DNA of 64,000 nucleotides from Aliivibrio fischeri. GTDB lineage: Bacteria > Pseudomonadota > Gammaproteobacteria > Enterobacterales > Vibrionaceae. The stretch lies in NCBI RefSeq assembly GCF_009727955.1, contig NZ_WOBR01000003.1, forward strand, positions 180,069 through 244,068, in the 5' to 3' direction. How positions within the stretch are numbered: the first letter of the stretch is position 1; each line of letters starts with the position of its first letter. A program made the position numbers and the translations under genes. Below the pieces are notes generated by a model. That model was given only the letters and a program-made list of their open reading frames with translations. It made no database searches and was not told where the DNA came from. Shown piece after piece: positions 35,115 to 42,874 of the stretch.

Positions 35115-36102
35115 ATAGATTTGATTCTTGTGGCGTTGAATAAAGAAGTTGAAGTAAACGAGCTTGTTCTTGTTGATTGATATCCGATTTATCCACCAAT
35201 ACTTCTTTCTGTTTTAATATATTAATTAGATCTGTTGGTACTGACTCTCCATTTCCAACAATCTCAACATGACCTGCTTTTACGGTTACTAAATCCGTGT
35301 TCACACCATCATCAACTTGATTGTTTGATTGTTCATTAACACTAAAAACGTAATCGTCCTCAATACACTCTCCTTTGTCATTTTCCTTACGACACGAATT
35401 TCGCTCATCGGTTTTGATCACCAAATGCTGAGAGACTGATGCGACAAGATCACCTGGTTGCTCGATAAAATCAGCATTCGGCGGTATTTGTTGATATTTT
35501 TCTCCCGTCACGGCATAACAAATCAAATCGACAATACCTAATGAGAGAATACGTAACGGTGTGATTCCGCAGTGCGATGAAATTTCAATACCATTAAAGG
35601 GAGATGAAACCGTTGTTAATTGCACTTTCTTAGCCGTGACCGTTTGTTGGTCTTCTCTTTCTGAAGTTAATGCACGTCGGGCAACCAACCCTCCTTGGCT
35701 ATGGCCAATGACATGCAGGTCTTGATTCGGATTTTGAGTTGATAGCTGATTTAAAGCCGCTACAAGCTCACCTGATGTGTCTTCTAGACTTTTTCTATCA
35801 TCATATTCAAAACAAATGGCTTGTTGGTCGTATAGTCCATAAACATCGGCTAAGGTCTCAAAGCGTCCAGCAGACGAAAAACAACCATGAACAATAATTG
35901 TTAAGGGTTCATCTGGGTTTAAGTGAATTGAGTCGTTACCTTCGTTATTACAATGTTTTAGACCAGCAATTTGTAATGTTTGTTTTGTATGAGCTATCTC
36001 AGAAGTACCTACATTCTGCTTGATGTCTGAAGATGATGCACATCCTTGCATACCTAAAAACACACTCATAACGGCATATAGAAAAAAATCCTTTTGTTTC
36101 AT
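35113..36102 (-). CDS. Lipoprotein alpha/beta hydrolase (lipase-like)
   Basis: This 329-residue secreted lipoprotein has a signal with lipobox MQGC followed by ASSSD, so it is lipidated in the outer or inner membrane. It has a serine hydrolase nucleophile elbow GHSQGG and the oxyanion-type IIVHGCF...AGRF region. Cysteines suggest periplasmic disulfides. The fold resembles triacylglycerol lipases and acetyl-transferase-like PGAP1 hydrolases. The start is taken at the ATG at 36102; a GTG nine bases upstream is also in frame. The substrate is unknown. The stop codon overlaps the terminator of the convergent peptidase gene. Confidence 0.78.
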   Translation of the reverse strand: MKQKDFFLYAVMSVFLGMQGCASSSDIKQNVGTSEIAHTKQTLQIAGLKHCNNEGNDSIHLNPDEPLTIIVHGCFSSAGRFETLADVYGLYDQQAICFEYDDRKSLEDTSGELVAALNQLSTQNPNQDLHVIGHSQGGLVARRALTSEREDQQTVTAKKVQLTTVSSPFNGIEISSHCGITPLRILSLGIVDLICYAVTGEKYQQIPPNADFIEQPGDLVASVSQHLVIKTDERNSCRKENDKGECIEDDYVFSVNEQSNNQVDDGVNTDLVTVKAGHVEIVGNGESVPTDLINILKQKEVLVDKSDINQQEQARLLQLLYSTPQESNL

Positions 36103-36224
36103 TAAGCCCACCTACTCATTGAATATACACACAATGATAGAGTATTTTTTAGCCGATTATTACTGTAACTGGTGGATCTTTTTGGTATGTATTTGAGCCT
36201 TGTGACGTTTATCGTATTTCTTTT

Positions 36225-36839
36225 TTATCTTTTTAAATAACGACTCAAAAACATATCAGCCGTTTCAGTAACCAGTTGTTCTTTCTCTTCCGAAGATAAA
36301 ACAGCCCTCATACCCACTAACTGAGGCCAAAAAGCACTGCCTTTTAATAAGCTATGTAATTGAACTCCCGCTTTATGCTTATCTTCAATAGTCAGCTTTT
36401 TTGTGTCCATCATTAACTGTAACCAACGAGATAACGCCGTCTCTTGCTCTGCCATTTTTTCAACCTGAAGTTGCAATTCATCAGGTTTATAAAAGAAATG
36501 ACCAAAGGCCACTTTCGCTAAGTCTAGATACGATTGAGCACCAATAACGTTCAACTCAGCGAGCAGCAATCGCTCTAGTTGGTCTTGAATACTCACATTT
36601 TCAGAAAACTGAATATCAATATCTGCCATCGAGTTTTGCCATAAATCAGACAATAACTCCATAACTAAGGCTTCTTTAGATGAGAAGTGATTATAAACCG
36701 TGCGTTTTGATACTTGAGCTAAAGATGCCAGTTTATCCATGCTAGTATTTTGCACACCATCATCTTGATATGCCTTTTTCGCTGCCGCAAGAATCGCTTC
36801 ACGCTTTAATTCACTTCTGTTTTTTTTCTTTTCAATCAT
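36225..36839 (-). CDS. TetR-family transcriptional regulator
   Basis: This 204-residue TetR regulator has an N-terminal helix-turn-helix (REAILAAAKKAYQDDGVQNT, MDKLASLAQVSKRTVYNHFS, SKEALV), followed by a variable all-helical ligand domain. TetR proteins repress adjacent divergent operons. Here the neighbour is a metallo-beta-lactamase-fold gene, and a perfect inverted repeat between them (36908-36943) is a strong operator candidate. Confidence 0.9.
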   Translation of the reverse strand: MIEKKKNRSELKREAILAAAKKAYQDDGVQNTSMDKLASLAQVSKRTVYNHFSSKEALVMELLSDLWQNSMADIDIQFSENVSIQDQLERLLLAELNVIGAQSYLDLAKVAFGHFFYKPDELQLQVEKMAEQETALSRWLQLMMDTKKLTIEDKHKAGVQLHSLLKGSAFWPQLVGMRAVLSSEEKEQLVTETADMFLSRYLKR

Positions 36840-36907
36840 AAAGATACCTTAAATATAGAACATGATAACGATTAAAAACTGTCACCACTGCGATTCATTT
36901 TACACTA

Positions 36908-36943
36908 ACTAGTTTACTTTTCACTTTTAAAATGTAAACTAGT
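36908..36943. promoter_or_regulatory. Palindromic operator between tetR and MBL-fold genes
   Basis: ACTAGTTTAC (36908-36917) and GTAAACTAGT (36934-36943) are perfect 10-base arms with a 16-base centre. A third copy of the half-site, AGTTTAC, is at 36950-36956, just before the downstream gene. The arrangement fits TetR binding and mutual repression of both divergent genes. Confidence 0.65.
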
Positions 36944-37073
36944 CGGTGTAGTTTACTTCATGAGAGGGCTGAATCCTCGTAAGGAAAACGACGAAATAAG
37001 GAAAATTAGCTACTCTAATACCAATCACAGTAAGAAAGTGTTTAGAAATGACGAGTGGTTAAAAGGGATAAAT

Positions 37074-38141
37074 ATGAAAAAAGAACGTACTTTGATTATC
37101 AATAAAAAGATCGCTTTAATAGGAGTTACCGTCATGGCTTTCACTTTTTCTTATTTCCAACAAGGTGAGAAGGATTCCCAAGCTCGTTTTAAAAACAGCG
37201 AAATGGAATACACTTCCAGTGCAAGTAATATTTGGGATATCGCTAAAGCATACATTTCAACGACAAGAACTGAGGCCACACCTAAAAATACGGTACCTGT
37301 CCAAGCCATTTCTATTGATGATTTAATGCAAGAAAAAGAAGCCGTGCTATATCGCCTCGGGCACTCTTCTGTTTTGATTAAACTTGATGGTCAACTTATC
37401 TTAACTGACCCTGTTTTTAGTGATCGCGCTTCACCTGTTCAATGGGCAGGACCAAAACGTTTTCACGCTGCGCCTATCTCGATTTCTGATCTCCCAACAA
37501 TTCAAGTGGTTGCTATTAGCCATGACCATTATGATCATCTCGATAAGCATGCAGTAAAACAGTTAAACGATAAAGTAGAGCACTTTGTCGTTCCTCTTCG
37601 TGTTGGGAAGTTACTCAAAAAATGGGGTGTAGAAGAGAATAAGATCACCGAGTTTGATTGGTGGCAATCTCATACGATTAATCATGTTGAGTTTTCTTTT
37701 GCACCAACCCAACATTTTTCTGGTCGTGGTTTAACTGATAAAAACAGCACGCTATGGGGGAGTTGGGCTATCAAAGGCAAGCAAGCCAACCTTTTCTTTA
37801 GTGGTGACTCGGGCTATTTTTCTGGATTTAAAGAGATCGGCGATAAATATGGTCCATTTGATTTAACGATGATTGAAACTGGCGCATATAATGAATTATG
37901 GTCAGATATTCATATGTTCCCATCACAAAGTGTACAAGCACATTTAGATGTTAAAGGGCAAACTATGATGCCAATTCATAACAGTACGTTTGATTTAGCT
38001 CTGCACGATTGGCAAGACCCTCTAGAGCAGGTATCTGCTATTAGTACCGAAAAAAAAGTACGTTTAATCACCCCAATTATTGGGGAGAAAATCATGATCA
38101 CAGATCCAAAAATAACATCTCATTGGTGGCGTGAAATGTAA
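37074..38141 (+). CDS. Metallo-beta-lactamase-fold hydrolase (UlaG-like)
   Basis: This 355-residue protein has an N-terminal hydrophobic segment (KKIALIGVTVMAFTFSYF) and a metallo-beta-lactamase domain. Metal-binding motif SHDHYDHLD gives the HxHxDH signature; further ligands are H in TQHFSGRG, D in FFSGDSGYF and H in PIHNSTFD. The fold resembles UlaG/NAPE-PLD-type lactonases and phosphodiesterases rather than true beta-lactamases. The frame extends upstream to 36960, but AAGGGATAAAT before the ATG at 37074 fixes the start and places the hydrophobic segment at the N-terminus. It is under likely TetR control. The natural substrate is unknown. Confidence 0.83.
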   Translation: MKKERTLIINKKIALIGVTVMAFTFSYFQQGEKDSQARFKNSEMEYTSSASNIWDIAKAYISTTRTEATPKNTVPVQAISIDDLMQEKEAVLYRLGHSSVLIKLDGQLILTDPVFSDRASPVQWAGPKRFHAAPISISDLPTIQVVAISHDHYDHLDKHAVKQLNDKVEHFVVPLRVGKLLKKWGVEENKITEFDWWQSHTINHVEFSFAPTQHFSGRGLTDKNSTLWGSWAIKGKQANLFFSGDSGYFSGFKEIGDKYGPFDLTMIETGAYNELWSDIHMFPSQSVQAHLDVKGQTMMPIHNSTFDLALHDWQDPLEQVSAISTEKKVRLITPIIGEKIMITDPKITSHWWREM

Positions 38142-38162
38142 CTTCACTTCATAAAACATAAT

Positions 38163-38189
38163 ATTGAGAGTGAATGACTCACTCTCAAT
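38163..38189 (+). terminator. Terminator of the MBL-fold gene
   Basis: ATTGAGAGTGA (38163-38173) and TCACTCTCAAT (38179-38189) form an 11-base perfect stem with a 5-base loop, followed by only a weak T-rich tail (TCGTTT). Confidence 0.55.
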
Positions 38190-38301
38190 TCGTTTAAAAT
38201 GTGAGCATCAACCAAGAACCATAATAAGCTATTCGACACTCTTCTTTTCCTCTGTCAGTCTTTTTCTAACTCAACCGTCTTTGTTAGATTAAGGATCCGC
38301 T

Positions 38302-40056
38302 ATGCAATGGAAAGCATCAACACTCGCCTTATTAATCTCTACTTCTATCGTAAGTCCTGCATCATTCTCAGCTCAAAGCACGGACAATATTGCTCCAGAA
38401 GCCTCAACAGGATTAACCAAGCAAAGCCTAGTAAAAGGCAAAGAATGGATGATTGCTTCTGCAAATCCTTATGCGAGTGAAGCAGGAGCAGAAATGCTAC
38501 GCAAAGGTGGTAATGCTATTGATGCTATGGTGGCGACCCAATTAGTTCTTGGCTTAGTTGAACCTCAATCTTCAGGCATCGGTGGCGGTGCATTCCTTGT
38601 TTACTGGGATGCAAAAAAACAAGATCTAACGACTTTTGATGGTAGAGAAACTGCCCCACTAGCAGTTACGCCTCAACTCTTTCAAGATCAAAAAGGAGAG
38701 CCTCTTAAGTTTTATGACGCTGTTGTAGGAGGACGATCGGTTGGTACACCTGGCACAATAAAACTAATGTGGGATACCCACCAAAAGCTTGGGAAATTAG
38801 ATTGGAAAACCTTATTTAAACCAGCAATTAAGTTGGCAACGGAAGGCTTTATAGTTAGTCCTCGTTTAGCTAAATTGGTTGATAATGACCAAGAATTTCT
38901 ACAGCGTTCTCCAGTAACAAAAGCCTATTTCTTTAATCAAGATGGTTCCTCAATTAAAGCAGGACAACAACTTAAAAACCCTCAATATGCCAATACATTA
39001 GAAGCGATTTCAGAGCAAGGAGCTAAAGCGTTCTATCAAGGAGAAATCGCAGAAGATATTGTAAATACAGTAAGAAATGAAACCTCTAACCCTGGGGTGC
39101 TTAATTTAATTGATTTTACAGCTTATCAAGTGAAAGAGCGTGAGCCTGTCTGTGCACCTTATCGTCAATATGCTATTTGTGGAATGGGACCGCCAAGTTC
39201 CGGCGCATTAGCCCTTGGGCAAATCATGGGAATACTCAGCCATTACCCAATCTCAAACATGGGTAAGGATAACGTACAAAGCTGGAGATTGCTCGGTGAT
39301 GCTTCTCGGTTGGCTTTTGCAGATCGAGGTAAGTACATAACTGACAGTGATTATGTACCAATGCCAACTCAAGGCTTATTAGACAAAAACTATTTGGAAC
39401 AACGAGCTCAATTATTACAAGGTGAAAATGCGTTAGTTGAGACCACAGCAGGTTCACCTCCATGGTCACATGCCAATAATTACGCTTTAGACGAAGCGAT
39501 TGAATTACCTTCTACGAGCCATTTTTCTATTGTCGATAATGAGCGTAATGTCGTTTCAATTACCACCACAATAGAGAATGGTTTTGGTTCTCGCTTAATG
39601 GTCAGAGGATTCTTATTAAATAATGAGTTAACCGATTTTTCCTTTAGAAGCCACGTTAATGGCATACCAATCGCCAACCGTATTGAACCGGGAAAACGCC
39701 CGAGATCCTCCATGGCACCGACGATTGTGATGAAAGACAATAAACCTTATATAGCAATTGGCTCTCCCGGTGGCAGCCAAATTATAGGGTATGTAGCTAA
39801 AACCTTGGTTGCTCATCTTGATTGGGGCTTAAATTTACAACAAGCGATTGACTTACCTAATATGAATAATCGATTTGGGGCATTTGAAATAGAGAAAGAT
39901 ACACCAGCCGAAGCGTGGGTTCCTAAATTAGAAAAGCTAGGATTTAAAGTTCAAGTTAAAGAACTAAACTCTGGCGTTCAAGCGATTAAACTGCAAGAAA
40001 ACTCACTTATTGGTGCAGCGGATCCCCGTCGTGAAGGTAAGGTTATTACAAAATAA
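38302..40056 (+). CDS. ggt: Gamma-glutamyltransferase
   Basis: This periplasmic N-terminal-nucleophile enzyme of 584 residues has a signal peptide (MQWKASTLALLISTSIVSPA). It autocleaves into two subunits. The new N-terminal residue is T405 in the motif PSTSHFSIVD, equivalent to the E. coli Ggt TTHYSVVD start. Also seen are the MLRKGGNAIDAMVA segment, GPPSSGALALGQI and the oxyanion-stabilising GSPGGSQIIG. It cleaves gamma-glutamyl bonds of glutathione and transfers the glutamyl group to amino acids or water. It lies between the MBL-fold gene and a YdcF-like gene, each with its own terminator. Confidence 0.92.
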   Translation: MQWKASTLALLISTSIVSPASFSAQSTDNIAPEASTGLTKQSLVKGKEWMIASANPYASEAGAEMLRKGGNAIDAMVATQLVLGLVEPQSSGIGGGAFLVYWDAKKQDLTTFDGRETAPLAVTPQLFQDQKGEPLKFYDAVVGGRSVGTPGTIKLMWDTHQKLGKLDWKTLFKPAIKLATEGFIVSPRLAKLVDNDQEFLQRSPVTKAYFFNQDGSSIKAGQQLKNPQYANTLEAISEQGAKAFYQGEIAEDIVNTVRNETSNPGVLNLIDFTAYQVKEREPVCAPYRQYAICGMGPPSSGALALGQIMGILSHYPISNMGKDNVQSWRLLGDASRLAFADRGKYITDSDYVPMPTQGLLDKNYLEQRAQLLQGENALVETTAGSPPWSHANNYALDEAIELPSTSHFSIVDNERNVVSITTTIENGFGSRLMVRGFLLNNELTDFSFRSHVNGIPIANRIEPGKRPRSSMAPTIVMKDNKPYIAIGSPGGSQIIGYVAKTLVAHLDWGLNLQQAIDLPNMNNRFGAFEIEKDTPAEAWVPKLEKLGFKVQVKELNSGVQAIKLQENSLIGAADPRREGKVITK

Positions 40057-40063
40057 AACACAT

Positions 40064-40092
40064 AAAGTAGGGTTATCATGCCCTACTTATTT
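40064..40092 (+). terminator. Terminator of ggt
   Basis: AAGTAGGG (40065-40072) pairs with CCCTACTT (40081-40088) around an 8-base loop, followed by ATTTT. Confidence 0.7.
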
Positions 40093-40223
40093 TCTTGTGT
40101 GACATTAGTTCACACTATTAGGATTCATTTCAATCCAATAAAACCAAATACGATTGCGCTCACAATACTCTTTATTTTCAAGTAATAGGATTAAACTACG
40201 TTTACCCTTTGGAATAAAAAATA

Positions 40224-41318
40224 ATGAAACGCACCCTACTTACCCTTTCTCTTGCTGTTATTTTCTCTGGCTCACTGTACTCAACAAACGTTGCTGCTGC
40301 TTTAGATACCGTTCAACCACAAGTTGACTATACAGAGATGACCTCTCAACGTCAGGTTGTGGATCAGCTTTTAAATGATGCTTATCAGGTATTTAAGAAC
40401 CCTTCACGTATTTCGCATGCAGGATTTACGGCAAAAATGCCAAGCAACATGGAGATGATAACTAATCGCCTTCTTGAAGCTTACCAACTTGAACCTTACC
40501 GAGTTGACCTACTTTTTTCTGCTGCTAATGCTCAGATCTATAACAGCAATGTTGATCGCGCAATCGAACTCTTTACTCAAATTTTAAGCGTGGCTCCAGA
40601 TGATGTTGATGCACATTCTTATCTTGTGATCTGGCAAAACTTCAAAGGGAATAAAAGCGAAGTTACACGTCACTTAACGGCATTAGAGCAGCTTAATAAA
40701 GGCCGTGTTGCAGATCTGAAGAAGATAATGTCAACCATTGACCGAATCGTTGAAACACCATTAAGTAATACCATCAAAAAACAAGGTAAAGGCAAAAATG
40801 CCATTATTACTTTAGGCTATGCTCTGAACCCAGATGGCAGCATGAACCCAATCTTGATTGATCGCTTAAACGCAACATTGGATATGGCGAAGAAAAACCC
40901 TAACTCATACATTGTTGTAACGGGAGGCGTTCCTAAAAACCACAAAACCGAAGGCAAACTGATGGCTGATTGGTTAGTGAAAAACGGCATTGATGCATCA
41001 CGTATCATTGAAGACAATTACGCAAGAAGTACTGTTGAAAATGCCTTATACAGTAGCTATGCATTAGCTCGACATAATATCGATCATGCTACTATCATCA
41101 GCTCTGCAAGTCATGTTCGTCGTGGACAAGCATTATTTGAAGTGGCAAGTTGGCAAACCGGCCCTAAAGGGATCACGTTTGATACTTACTCTGCAAATGA
41201 TCGCCCACTTGAAGAGCTAAAAGTGCCTACAGATAAAGAACTATTAGGTATCTATCGAGATGCATTACGTGTTTACGGAATGTGGAGTTACCGCTCTTAT
41301 CCATTAGAGCAGCGTTAA
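40224..41318 (+). CDS. YdcF/SanA-family (DUF218) protein with TPR-like N-terminus
   Basis: This 364-residue protein has a signal peptide (MKRTLLTLSLAVIFSGSLYS... cleaved around NVAAA) and a helical, tetratricopeptide-like region to about residue 170. It ends in a DUF218/ElyC/SanA/YdcF domain: IITLGYALNPDGSMNPILIDR, IVVTGGVPKNHKTEGKLMAD and IIEDNYARSTVENAL match the family signature loops. Members are implicated in envelope or lipid-carrier metabolism. The extra repeat domain is unusual among short YdcF proteins. The exact substrate is unknown. Confidence 0.8.
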   Translation: MKRTLLTLSLAVIFSGSLYSTNVAAALDTVQPQVDYTEMTSQRQVVDQLLNDAYQVFKNPSRISHAGFTAKMPSNMEMITNRLLEAYQLEPYRVDLLFSAANAQIYNSNVDRAIELFTQILSVAPDDVDAHSYLVIWQNFKGNKSEVTRHLTALEQLNKGRVADLKKIMSTIDRIVETPLSNTIKKQGKGKNAIITLGYALNPDGSMNPILIDRLNATLDMAKKNPNSYIVVTGGVPKNHKTEGKLMADWLVKNGIDASRIIEDNYARSTVENALYSSYALARHNIDHATIISSASHVRRGQALFEVASWQTGPKGITFDTYSANDRPLEELKVPTDKELLGIYRDALRVYGMWSYRSYPLEQR

Positions 41319-41346
41319 TACGCCGGTTATTTTCTCGCATAATAAT

Positions 41347-41378
41347 AAAAAAGGTGACGTTCAATCGTCACCTTTTTT
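41347..41378. terminator. Bidirectional terminator between ydcF-like and napF-like genes
   Basis: AAAAAAGGTGACG (41347-41359) and CGTCACCTTTTTT (41366-41378) form a perfect stem with a 6-base loop and T-runs on both strands. Confidence 0.9.
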
Positions 41379-41396
41379 AATGCATTAAAATACATA

Positions 41397-41954
41397 CTAG
41401 CTTGGAACAGCAAAGGTCATTTGCACAGCACCAATAAAGCATGCAGAACGACATAAACCACAACCATTACATAAAGATGCGTCCACCTGTGGCAACTTTC
41501 TAGGTTCGATAATTATCGCTTTCTGCGGGCAGGCATCAGCACACACTTCACACCCTCCAGAAAGTTTATTATTACAACTTGAAATAAACTCAGGTTGTAA
41601 ATTGATAATACCTAGATCTTTACCCAGAGCGCCTGAATCACATACCAACTGACACTCTCCACAAAAAGTACAGTGATTATAATCAAGATTCAATTGAGGG
41701 CGAGCATCCACCATCTCTATTACATGTTGAGGGCATACAGCAGCGCACTGTTCGCAATCTTGGCAAAGCTCTCTGAATAGCCCCTCTTCAATAGCATAAG
41801 GAGATCTTGCTACTGTCGGTTTAATTGTATTTTGAGATGACTCTTTTAACGATTTATTTGCACCTGACAATAGTCCACGAAATAAACCACGTCGGCTTAC
41901 GGTTTTATGCTCCAAATAAGAACGATAATAGTTTTCATCTCTTTTATCTTTCAT
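41397..41954 (-). CDS. NapF-like ferredoxin
   Basis: This 185-residue iron-sulfur protein has four cysteine motifs for three or four 4Fe-4S clusters: CEQCAAVCPQ, CTFCGECQLVC, CEVCADACPQ and CNGCGLCRSAC. The N-terminus VSRRGLFRGL is the conserved NapF start. NapF-type ferredoxins are thought to help insert iron-sulfur clusters into or mature molybdoenzymes. It overlaps the TorD-like chaperone gene by one base, and both are divergent from dmsABC, which supports a maturation role for that reductase rather than for periplasmic nitrate reductase. Confidence 0.83.
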   Translation of the reverse strand: MKDKRDENYYRSYLEHKTVSRRGLFRGLLSGANKSLKESSQNTIKPTVARSPYAIEEGLFRELCQDCEQCAAVCPQHVIEMVDARPQLNLDYNHCTFCGECQLVCDSGALGKDLGIINLQPEFISSCNNKLSGGCEVCADACPQKAIIIEPRKLPQVDASLCNGCGLCRSACFIGAVQMTFAVPS

Positions 41955-42538
41955 TAAAAATATAACTTATATTCGTGTGGTATAATATTAAGTTCTTTTT
42001 GTAATGCCGCTAACCAACCAGCAGTAATATCCGATAATGTTTTATATACATCTGTTTTACTGTGTTTTTTAACTAACTCTAAATAATGATATGACCAAGG
42101 CAATAAATGCTCTGAAAGTAGCTCTGAAATAACACTTTCATCTTTTTCTTGATCGATCATCATAGCCATTGCTAATAAAGAGAGACCAAACTGATCTTCT
42201 GGCTCCCTCATTCCTGTGTTTAACTCAATATTATGGTTAAGTAAAAACTGGCGGAAACGTAAAGTTGAATCACCAAATATAACTTGTTCTCTATCTAGGT
42301 ATACTGAACCCCAAGGCGGTGCTGGCATAACATCACACCCTTCAAACAAACGCTGAAAATCATCAGCAACAAGTTCATTATCTGTCACTTCATACGCTCG
42401 GATAAAATCTGAAAACTCAGTATCATTCAAATCTTCACTTTGCTTAATATAATTTATGTATTGAGTATTATTCTCATTATTTAGTGGGTAATAAAAAAGA
42501 CTACCAAATAATTTCGCCGCAGCACTTATACTTTCCAT
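41954..42538 (-). CDS. TorD/DmsD-family molybdoenzyme chaperone
   Basis: This 194-residue all-helical chaperone of the TorD family has the motif QRLFEGCDVMPAPPWGSVYL, which corresponds to the ExxF...PP..S.Y/E..G region that binds Tat signal peptides. It is expected to bind and guard the twin-arginine-bearing DmsA-like subunit while the cofactor is inserted. The gene overlaps the napF-like gene by one base (ATGA-type coupling), and both are divergent from dmsABC. It is DmsD-like by context; an exact subfamily is not assigned. Confidence 0.82.
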   Translation of the reverse strand: MESISAAAKLFGSLFYYPLNNENNTQYINYIKQSEDLNDTEFSDFIRAYEVTDNELVADDFQRLFEGCDVMPAPPWGSVYLDREQVIFGDSTLRFRQFLLNHNIELNTGMREPEDQFGLSLLAMAMMIDQEKDESVISELLSEHLLPWSYHYLELVKKHSKTDVYKTLSDITAGWLAALQKELNIIPHEYKLYF

Positions 42539-42735
42539 TAATATTCTTATATAAAAATTTAACCATTGATTTAAATCTTACTATAAGTGTTAAGGTTTTT
42601 TTTGTTCTCGCTCAAATAAATTCGCTATTAATATATTCAATATTTAGCAAAGTTATTCTTCCCATGAAACAACATTCCCAAAATCGATACATTTAGGCTT
42701 ATTAATAGTCATATTTATAACTCAGTCTCTTTTGC

Positions 42736-42749
42736 TTGATCAAAAACAA
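42736..42749. promoter_or_regulatory. FNR-like box upstream of dmsA
   Basis: TTGATCAAAAACAA matches the FNR consensus TTGAT-N4-ATCAA in 9 of 10 defined positions. It lies about 125 bases upstream of dmsA. Anaerobic activation by FNR is expected for DMSO reductase operons. Confidence 0.55.
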
Positions 42750-42787
42750 TGTTTATTTATATATAAAAATTAAATTATGTGAATAAC

Positions 42788-42803
42788 TACCCATAGAGAG
42801 GTA
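42788..42803. promoter_or_regulatory. NarP/NarL 7-2-7 binding site upstream of dmsA
   Basis: TACCCAT (42788-42794), two bases, then AGAGGTA (42797-42803) fully matches the inverted heptamer pair TACYYMT-N2-AKRRGTA recognised by NarP and NarL. Vibrios mostly have NarQP, so NarP-dependent nitrate/nitrite control is the natural reading. Confidence 0.65.
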
Positions 42804-42874
42804 GTGATCGTAATGATAATAATTTCCATCGGAACATATCAATCCCAAGATATAAATTTAGAGAATGTCGATAC

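Larger units (their letters stand above)
42539..42874. promoter_or_regulatory. Divergent dms control region (336 bases)
   Basis: AT-rich region with no gene. Notable sites are listed separately: an FNR-like box at 42736 and a NarP/NarL 7-2-7 site at 42788. A second, weaker FNR-like candidate, TTGAT then ATCTT at 42566-42579, lies near the chaperone side. Confidence 0.5.

Noticed and set aside
42484-42696. 70-residue plus-strand frame across the start of the TorD-like gene
   Set aside because: It lies partly antisense to the chaperone gene and partly in the control region, lacks a ribosome-binding site and has biased composition.
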